Part shown: positions 32,445-38,260 of the stretch, one piece after another
Layout: each line of letters begins with the position of its first letter
Numbering within the stretch: the stretch's first letter is position 1
From: DASUFP01 sp036274495
GTDB taxonomy: Bacteria > Bacteroidota > Bacteroidia > AKYH767-A > OLB10
Direction of reading: 5' to 3'
NCBI GenBank assembly: GCA_036274495.1
Contig: DASUFP010000053.1
Coordinates: 1 to 38,260, forward strand
DNA: 38,260 nt
Position numbers and translations under genes: made by a program
The notes under the pieces: generated by a model
Told to the model about the DNA's origin: nothing
Databases searched by the model: none
The model's input: only the letters and a program-made list of their open reading frames with translations

Positions 32445-32903
32445 TCAGCAGACCTCCAGAACCTCAATTTCCCTGTTGTTGAAACGGAATGATTCCCCTG
32501 CTGTTTTCCCCTTGAATGTATGACCAATCGGAGAGTCAATCGAAATCGGGAAGCACTCCTGATTATCTGTAATTATTTTTTGAGCGGCAATTGAAAAGAA
32601 AAATATTCCTGTATTTGTTTTAACTATACTACCGCCGGCAATAGTCTTATGGCACTTTTCCGGATTTATATTTTTCAGTATTTGAAACTGCTGATTCAAA
32701 ACAGCTAATCGGCTGGTGTATTGATCAATTTCCTGTTGCAGCATCTCTCTGCCGGTCTCATGTTTGTCGCCGGCACTGCTTTTAGTATCGCTGTTGCGTG
32801 AATGAATTGCGGAGTCAAGCGTAATTTGTAATTCTTTTATCCGATTATCCATTTCTTCGCAGAGCAACTTATACAGTTTTTGTTTAAAAAGCAGCAGGCT
32901 CAT
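32445..32903 (-). CDS. GreA/GreB-like protein
   Basis: A 152-residue protein resembling transcript cleavage factors: an N-terminal predicted coiled coil (LYKLLCEEMDNRIKELQITL through EIDQYTSRLAVLNQQFQIL) and a C-terminal GreA-type FKBP-like domain ending SPIGHTFKGKTAGESFRFN. The coiled coil is shorter and lacks the clear acidic tip pair of true GreA, so it may bind polymerase without cleavage activity, as Gfh/Rnk-like relatives do. Such short paralogues are common in Bacteroidetes. It is next to the OsmC gene with a ~40-nt gap, on the same strand. Confidence 0.8.
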   Translation of the reverse strand: MSLLLFKQKLYKLLCEEMDNRIKELQITLDSAIHSRNSDTKSSAGDKHETGREMLQQEIDQYTSRLAVLNQQFQILKNINPEKCHKTIAGGSIVKTNTGIFFFSIAAQKIITDNQECFPISIDSPIGHTFKGKTAGESFRFNNREIEVLEVC

Positions 32904-32944
32904 AAGGTGCGTATATAAAAATGCGGAAGAGTGTCAGACTGAAT

Positions 32945-33451
32945 TTAACGGGTATGATACGTTGTTTCAACAGCGACTCCTCTGGTGAGTGTTTGATAAA
33001 CCACGCAGTAGCGCTCTGTTAATTTTTTAAGCAGCTCTGTCTGATCGTTTGGTAATGATCCATCCAGAAAAAAATGCAGCCGTATCGATAAGAAACCAAC
33101 CGATATTTCTTTCGCCACTCCAAGTGTTCCCCTGAAATCAATATCACCTTCGGCAGTAATGGTGCTTTTGCCAATATCAATTCCCAGTGAAGTGGCCACT
33201 GCTTTCAGGGTAACCCCGGCGCATGCCACGAGAGCTTCCAGCATCATATCGCCTGAACAGAGATGAAGGCCGTCGCCTCCGGTTGCGGCATGTAATCCCG
33301 CTTCAGCGATGGCTTTTCCGGTATTTACACTGCAGGTGATGCCTTCACCCACCACTCCTTCAGCTTTTAGCGTTATTAATGCAGCTTCAGGAGCTGTTTT
33401 ATATTTTTCCTTAATAGGTGCCTGAATGGCTTTAAGCTGTTCCGTTTTCAT
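32945..33451 (-). CDS. OsmC family peroxide-reducing protein
   Basis: A cytoplasmic protein of 168 residues. Members reduce organic hydroperoxides with a Cys pair. Both expected cysteines are present: Cys77 in EALVACAGVTLKA and Cys149 in LTERYCVVYQTL. Length and the VSVGFLSIRLHF-like central strand fit OsmC rather than Ohr, but substrate specificity cannot be called. It probably shares a transcript with the downstream GreA-like gene. Confidence 0.88.
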   Translation of the reverse strand: MKTEQLKAIQAPIKEKYKTAPEAALITLKAEGVVGEGITCSVNTGKAIAEAGLHAATGGDGLHLCSGDMMLEALVACAGVTLKAVATSLGIDIGKSTITAEGDIDFRGTLGVAKEISVGFLSIRLHFFLDGSLPNDQTELLKKLTERYCVVYQTLTRGVAVETTYHTR

Positions 33452-33564
33452 GCGTTAAAAATACAAACATGAAAAGAAATATCAGGTGTGGTTAACTAAA
33501 TCTGATTAAGGAACACCTGTTGCTATATGCCAATGATTAAATTATTTCGTGAAAAGTTCAAAAT

Positions 33565-35232
33565 TCACTCAGAAGTTTTAATCAATTTAATGCTGCCGTT
33601 CAGGTTATTGCCCGAATAGGTGAGGAAATATATTCCGCCGGAAAGCTGATGGGGTAAAGAGAGATTTATTGAGCTGTTCTCCAAAACCGAAATATTTTTC
33701 CATTGAACAATCAGTTCTCCTTTTGCCGAATAAAGGTTCAAGTTCAGTCGACCTGCAGTTGATGCAGAAAAAATATGGATGGTAGTGCCAAAAGGATTTT
33801 CAACTACAAAGTCGCCGGTTTGTGTTGTTGCAGTACTTAATCCCGTAGCTGTATTCATAATGCAGTTGTAGGGTAACGGATTGAGTTCAATGGGCTCACC
33901 CGGAGTCATGGTATGTCCGGCGAATCCACTGTAGTTTACCGGATACCAGATGCTCCTGTATGAATTGATTCCCGATGGGGTGGTTCCCTGCTGAAGCGGT
34001 CCCGAATTGTTTACCGGATTCACATACCGCCATACGATATTTGATAAGGTATCCAGTTCAAAGAAATTTCCCTGAGTTGATTCGCAAACAAGTGTATTGC
34101 CGTTTGGTAAACGCTGTGCGCCTCCCATGATGTTTGAATAGAAGTTGGAAGGAGTGGGGGCCGAATAGCTCCAGTCGGTAGTTGCAGGACCAAATGCCAT
34201 TCCCGGTGTTATGATGTAATTGCCCGATGCATCAACAGGAGGTGCTATTACATCAACGGATGAGGCGCTGCCGCCCGGACGGTTTACCCCATTATTGAAA
34301 ATCATAATTTTGTTTTCACCCGGATAGCCCGCCGGAATCCAATAGGGACTATGCGGCAGAAAAAGCTTCTGGTCGTTTGCTGTCCCTAAATTGTAGGCAG
34401 CAGGATTTCCCCATCTGTATAAAAAATCGCCTCCCTTACCACTGTTGCCGCCACTGTGCGACGCAGCTTCGGCCGTAGTGGTGCTGTGATCTATAATATA
34501 AATTTCGCTGAGTGAATGCGAACAAATTACAATCTGATCGAGCTGTTCGTTATAGCTGACAGCGTTAAGATGAATCCAGTCAATTGCACCGGGATTGCCG
34601 GCCATATAATTAATATTTAACAGTTCAGGATGATCTGCAATAACTCCATAATTGGATTTGGAAGCATTGAAATGCTGCACCAGGTGATCCCATAAACGCC
34701 ATTCCCATACAATGTTTGCCGTATTTGACCCTACCGGTTCTATCTCCTGAATTTTTGCACTCCACAATTCAGTACCGACAAACGCGGGGTTTCTTCCTGC
34801 ATCAATTGCCTCTGTGGGAGTATACTTTTCCCATATTACCACCAGAATATTTCCGTTTGGCATGGGGTAAATATCATGGTTCTGTGTTTCAAGTGAATCG
34901 AGAATCTGGTACGACCATAACAAGCTGTCGTCCCAGTTGTACAACTCAATGATTCCTCCCGGGGCGGCGAAGTAGGGATTTTGTATAAACCCCGAACGCA
35001 ACAAATTTCCATTGGGTAACAGGTAAACCGAAAGTCCTGGGTTGTAACTGCTCGACCATTGATGAATACGCTTGCCGCATTTGTCTATCAGATAGGTAGA
35101 GTCGGAACGGGTAGGAGCAAATAAAACGTATCCGTCGGTCGAGCCGGTTGTCTGTGTAAATAAACCTACAGTTTGCTGTGCAAACGAAGCTGACATCCAA
35201 AGTATGAACAGGGTAGAAACCAGACAGCGCAT
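33565..35232 (-). CDS. Arylsulfotransferase-like protein with T9SS type A domain
   Basis: A secreted protein of 555 residues. A signal peptide (MRCLVSTLFILWMSASFAQQ) precedes an ASST-like beta-propeller: TDGYVLFAPTRSDSTYLIDK, HDIYPMPNGNILVVIWEKY, DWIHLNAVSYNEQLDQIVIC, LFLPHSPYWIPAGYPG, and RLPNGNTLVCESTQGNFFEL. Propellers of this family in Bacteroidetes often keep the fold, but PAPS-independent sulfotransferase activity is not assured. The final ~75 residues form a type A sorting domain (VENPFGTTIHIFSA, LNLYSAKGELIVQW, GGIYFLTYSG, GSIKLIKT). It should pass through T9SS. Confidence 0.85.
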   Translation of the reverse strand: MRCLVSTLFILWMSASFAQQTVGLFTQTTGSTDGYVLFAPTRSDSTYLIDKCGKRIHQWSSSYNPGLSVYLLPNGNLLRSGFIQNPYFAAPGGIIELYNWDDSLLWSYQILDSLETQNHDIYPMPNGNILVVIWEKYTPTEAIDAGRNPAFVGTELWSAKIQEIEPVGSNTANIVWEWRLWDHLVQHFNASKSNYGVIADHPELLNINYMAGNPGAIDWIHLNAVSYNEQLDQIVICSHSLSEIYIIDHSTTTAEAASHSGGNSGKGGDFLYRWGNPAAYNLGTANDQKLFLPHSPYWIPAGYPGENKIMIFNNGVNRPGGSASSVDVIAPPVDASGNYIITPGMAFGPATTDWSYSAPTPSNFYSNIMGGAQRLPNGNTLVCESTQGNFFELDTLSNIVWRYVNPVNNSGPLQQGTTPSGINSYRSIWYPVNYSGFAGHTMTPGEPIELNPLPYNCIMNTATGLSTATTQTGDFVVENPFGTTIHIFSASTAGRLNLNLYSAKGELIVQWKNISVLENSSINLSLPHQLSGGIYFLTYSGNNLNGSIKLIKTSE

Positions 35233-35254
35233 AAGCAGTTTTATTGATGTGAAA

Positions 35255-35280
35255 GATCATTTTGAGTGAGAGAAATGATC
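35255..35280. other. Hairpin in leader of the ASST-like gene
   Basis: Perfect 8-bp arms gatcattt (35255-35262) and aaatgatc (35273-35280) lie 23-48 nt upstream of the ATG. It may be an mRNA leader structure or an operator. Confidence 0.3.
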
Positions 35281-35780
35281 CATTCTTTGATATAAACTTA
35301 CTTATAGAAATCCATCTCTGCAACTGCCCGGTTAGGTCGGTTTTGCATGTTCTTTGTTTAATGCAGGAAGCTTTCGGAAACCAATTTAGAGTTGTTGCCC
35401 ATGATGCTTTTGGAGAATTGGTTTGAGGTGCTGATAATAAAAAGTAAAATAGTGGTTGATGGGGTTTAAGAAAATCAGGTACTTTATTGTGATAACAAGG
35501 AAGTGTTACAGTTTCAAATTAGAAAATAGCTTTGTTGAAGCATACCCCCCCTTTTGTAAAAAAATACAATTGTTTCTTGGTTAACTTTTAACGAGGCAAA
35601 ATCTTATTCGTACAGTGTTATTTATGTTTCAGAAAAATAGTTAGTGGAATGATCTGATAATTAACACAAAACACAGGATTTGTGTTTTGTGCGGTTCAAC
35701 AACCAGGTTGGCAGATGGCGCAATAAAACAATGTAGGTATAAGGGTCGTGCTTCGAAAAATACCAGTAATATTTTTTTTC
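35281..35780. other. Intergenic region between polA end and ASST-like gene
   Basis: About 500 bp of AT-rich DNA with no convincing ORF. A C-run (accccccc-like, near 35546) and an 11-bp-stem hairpin at 35665-35691 are the only clear structures. No tRNA or known RNA is seen. Confidence 0.4.
35665..35691. other. Perfect 11-bp hairpin, possible operator or RNA
   Basis: The arms cacaaaacaca (35665-35675) and tgtgttttgtg (35681-35691) flank the loop ggatt. No T-run follows on either strand, so it is not a typical terminator. Confidence 0.4.
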
Positions 35781-35846
35781 CTAACCGTTAAATTCTTCGA
35801 ATTGTTTAAGAATTCCGGCTAAAGGATCATCGTCATCCTTCTTCAA
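35781..35846 (-). CDS. Possible 21-codon micro-ORF overlapping polA stop
   Basis: After polA, in another frame, TTG at 35846 (overlapping CAT TGA of polA) opens a 21-codon frame reading KKDDDDPLAGILKQFEEFNG then TAG. The composition looks protein-like (acidic start, amphipathic helix) and the overlap suggests translational coupling. It could equally be chance in AT-rich DNA. Confidence 0.25.
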   Translation of the reverse strand: MKKDDDDPLAGILKQFEEFNG

Positions 35847-38260
35847 TGCGCCTCGAGCCAGTTTTTCCCGGTACCGGTTTCAACAACAATAGGCACTTTC
35901 ATGGGGATGGCATTTTGCATGAGTTCGGTGACGAGCGGTTTTACGCGATCCACTTCATCAAGTGGTGTATCAAATACCAGTTCATCATGAACCTGAAGAA
36001 TCATTTTGGTTTTAAGTTGTTGCTTTTCAAGCTCGCGATGAATATTTATCATCGCTACTTTAATAAGATCGGCGGCCGATCCCTGAATGGGAGCATTGAT
36101 AGCGTTTCGTTCGGCAAAACCTCTTACAACGGCATTTGCCGAATTAATGTCGCGCAAATATCTTTTGCGTCCCAGAATCGTTTCTACATATCCGTTTTGT
36201 CGTGCAAACTCAATACTCTGATCCATATACTGCTTGATGGTGGGGAACTGTAAAAAGTAATTTTCAATAATGGATGCAGCTTCTTTTCTCGGAATGTTCA
36301 GTCGTTGTGATAATCCAAACGCACTTATTCCATAAATAATCCCAAAGTTTACCATTTTGGCATTTCGACGCATTTCGGAAGTTACCTTATCGAGAGCTAC
36401 GTTGTACACTTTTGATGCAGTAGTGGTGTGAATATCGATTCCTTTACTGAAAGCTTCAATCATACTGGCATCGTTACTAAAGGAAGCAATAATCCGCAAC
36501 TCTATCTGCGAATAGTCGGCCGACAACAGGGTATATTTGTCGTTGCGTGATATAAAAGCCTTCCTCACCTCTTTGCCGCGCTCGGTACGAATAGGAATGT
36601 TTTGCAGGTTGGGGTTGTTTGAACTCAGCCTTCCCGTTGCTGCCACCGCCTGCTGATAGCTTGTATGGATGCGTCCGGTTCTCGGATTTATCATTCCCGG
36701 CAGTGTGTCAACATAGGTGCTTTTTAATTTAGAAAGCTGACGGTAATCCAAAACGTATTGTACGGCAGGGTGTCTGTCGGCAAGTTTCGAAAGCACTTCT
36801 TCACCGGTAGCATACTGCCCGGTTTTTGTCTTTTTTGCTTTCGGATCAATTTTCAGCTGATCAAAAAGTACTTCGCCAAGTTGTTTGGGTGACGCAATAT
36901 TAAATTCAGTACCGGCAGCTTTGTAAATAGCCTTCTCAACTTCAGCAATCTCTTTTTCAAGTTGTTTTGAAAATTCATTAAGGGCTTCGGGATCTATCGC
37001 AACACCTTCGGTTTCCATTCCTACCAGCACCGGGATGAGCGGCATTTCAACTTCGCTGAATAATTTGGTTAAATCATTTTTCTTTAGTTCCGGCTCGAGT
37101 TTGAGTTTAAGCTGTTGTGTTACATCAGCGTCCTCTGATGCGTATTCGGTAATCTTTTCAATGGGTACTTCACGCATCGAAATCTGCTCTGAACGCTTTT
37201 CGCCTATCAGGTTTTCTATCGGAATGGGTTCATAATTAAGATATACTTCGGCAAGCAGATTCATATTGTGCCGCATGTCGGGCTCAATAAGATAATGTGC
37301 AATCATGGTATCAAACAGGGGGCCCGTAACCGAAATGTCATACCATTTTAGAACCGTCATATCATATTTAATATTTTGTCCGGTTTTCCCGATACTCTCA
37401 TCTTCAAAAAGTTCTTTGAATTCGGAAATTATTTTATGAGCATCGTCGTATGAGGGCGGAATTGGGATATACCAGGCTTCATGGGGTCGAATGGAGATGC
37501 TTAAGCCTACCAGCTCTGCATAATTCGCGTCAATGTGAGTTGTTTCAGTATCGAAACAAAACGATTTGTTTTTCCTTATCTGAGCTATTACTTCCTTCCG
37601 CTTCTCTGCTGTATCGGTTAACAGGTAGTTGTGTTTAACATCGCTGATGGTTTTGAGGGCATGAGGCAACGATTCCTGCGGAACCTCAGTTTCACTTTTT
37701 TCAAACAGTGTCGATTGGGTATTTTCATCAGCGGATGTGCCGGGCAACTCCTCATTGAGTACCCTCTTGGCAAGTGCTCGAAATTCAAGTTCGGCAAAAA
37801 CGGCTCTCAGCTTTTCCTTGTCGGGCGGCACCAGTTCCAGCGCCTTTTCGTCAAATGCAACAGGGGCGTCGGTTATGATGGTGGCAAGTTGTTTTGACAA
37901 GATCGCCTGGTCAGCATACGTCTTGACTTTTTCGGCCAGTTTGCCTTTCAGTTTATCCGCATTAGCGATAATATTCTCAACCGAACCGTAATCGGCTACC
38001 AGTTGTTTGGCAGTTTTTTCTCCTACTCCCGGAATGCCCGGAATGTTGTCGGCGGTATCACCCCATAACCCAAGAATATCTCTCACCTGATCCACCTTTT
38101 TTATCTCAAACTTCTTTAGCACTTCCGGAATACCGAGTACTTCGGGTGAACCGCCAAAAGAGGCCGGCTTATACATGAAAATATGTTCCGATACCAGCTG
38201 GCCAAAATCTTTATCGGGGGTCATCATATAGGTGGTAAACCCTTTTTTCTCCGCCTCTTT
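35843..38260 (-). CDS. polA: DNA polymerase I (5'-truncated by window edge)
   Basis: The repair and Okazaki-fragment polymerase. The visible 805 residues begin within the 5'-3' exonuclease domain (GDTADNIPGIPGVGEKTAKQ), continue through the 3'-5' exonuclease domain with FDTETTHID, TGQNIKYDMTVL and ASEDADVTQQL, all metal-binding acids present, and end with the polymerase domain: motif A LLSADYSQIELR, motif B RRNAKMVNFGIIYG, motif C LQVHDELVFD, and the family terminus TGKNWLEAH. So it is a proofreading-type enzyme. The frame is open through the right edge at 38260 (KEAEKKGFTTY precedes the first visible ATG), so the real start is outside the window. Confidence 0.97.
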   Translation of the reverse strand, partial: KEAEKKGFTTYMMTPDKDFGQLVSEHIFMYKPASFGGSPEVLGIPEVLKKFEIKKVDQVRDILGLWGDTADNIPGIPGVGEKTAKQLVADYGSVENIIANADKLKGKLAEKVKTYADQAILSKQLATIITDAPVAFDEKALELVPPDKEKLRAVFAELEFRALAKRVLNEELPGTSADENTQSTLFEKSETEVPQESLPHALKTISDVKHNYLLTDTAEKRKEVIAQIRKNKSFCFDTETTHIDANYAELVGLSISIRPHEAWYIPIPPSYDDAHKIISEFKELFEDESIGKTGQNIKYDMTVLKWYDISVTGPLFDTMIAHYLIEPDMRHNMNLLAEVYLNYEPIPIENLIGEKRSEQISMREVPIEKITEYASEDADVTQQLKLKLEPELKKNDLTKLFSEVEMPLIPVLVGMETEGVAIDPEALNEFSKQLEKEIAEVEKAIYKAAGTEFNIASPKQLGEVLFDQLKIDPKAKKTKTGQYATGEEVLSKLADRHPAVQYVLDYRQLSKLKSTYVDTLPGMINPRTGRIHTSYQQAVAATGRLSSNNPNLQNIPIRTERGKEVRKAFISRNDKYTLLSADYSQIELRIIASFSNDASMIEAFSKGIDIHTTTASKVYNVALDKVTSEMRRNAKMVNFGIIYGISAFGLSQRLNIPRKEAASIIENYFLQFPTIKQYMDQSIEFARQNGYVETILGRKRYLRDINSANAVVRGFAERNAINAPIQGSAADLIKVAMINIHRELEKQQLKTKMILQVHDELVFDTPLDEVDRVKPLVTELMQNAIPMKVPIVVETGTGKNWLEAH

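Noticed and set aside
34946..35323. 125-codon minus-strand frame at the start of the ASST-like gene
   Set aside because: It overlaps the gene in another frame and its product shows no signal peptide or domain.

Overview
The window looks like a chromosomal stretch from a Bacteroidota (Bacteroidetes) bacterium, of the Sphingobacteria/Chitinophaga/Flavobacteria kind. The evidence is four proteins with type IX secretion (T9SS) C-terminal sorting domains (two type A, two type B), a RemB/Wzi-like surface protein, Bacteroidetes-type neighbours (rbfA with a LolC/E-type permease, DUF1972 glycosyltransferase, DUF3667, GIN-domain lipoprotein), and many copies of the phylum's -7 promoter box TAnnTTTG just upstream of start codons. 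There is no prophage, CRISPR array, rRNA operon or intact transposase.

Layout. 1-831: repeat-rich DNA with a possible gene fragment at the left edge, REP-like hairpins and two ~180-bp cassettes lying downstream of tRNA-Ser(GGA) (832-919, minus), each carrying sequence from the tRNA 3' end. 966-5527: CPBP membrane protease, divergent dusB, then a minus-strand rbfA / methyltransferase / LolC/E-type permease group. 5594-9430: an ABC exporter, a sugar dehydrogenase-like secreted protein and a GIN-domain lipoprotein. 9478-13526: a small surface-polysaccharide group (DUF1972 glycosyltransferase, RemB/Wzi barrel, WecA-like transferase). 13564-16652: gatA and a LysM lytic transglycosylase. 16653-22555: TPM protein, DUF3667 membrane protein overlapping a lipoprotein, DUF1905/YdeI-like protein, K+ channel, two uncharacterised envelope proteins and a repeat-filled intergenic region. 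22556-28546 (minus): metF, then, reading along transcription, an ECF sigma factor, a putative membrane anti-sigma factor ending in a PKD domain plus T9SS type B sorting domain, and a 1055-residue type B cargo protein with six Ig-like repeats. 28711-38260: lepA, TfoX-N protein, a GloVer-repeat T9SS protein, GreA-like and OsmC proteins, an arylsulfotransferase-like T9SS protein and polA, which runs off the right edge.

Best candidate for an undescribed system: the ECF sigma / anti-sigma / type B cargo locus at 23580-28546. The putative anti-sigma has a sigma-binding-like N-terminus and one membrane segment, and its periplasmic side ends in the same type of sorting domain as the neighbouring secreted cargo. 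This suggests a regulator that could read the state of T9SS. The second candidate is the tRNA-Ser-linked ~180-bp tandem array, which resembles in plan the 178-bp repeats distal to E. coli tyrT. A third, broader signal is that several genes have the -7 box only 4-7 nt before the start codon, predicting leaderless or near-leaderless mRNAs. All assignments come from reading sequence and motif memory; no database search was run.
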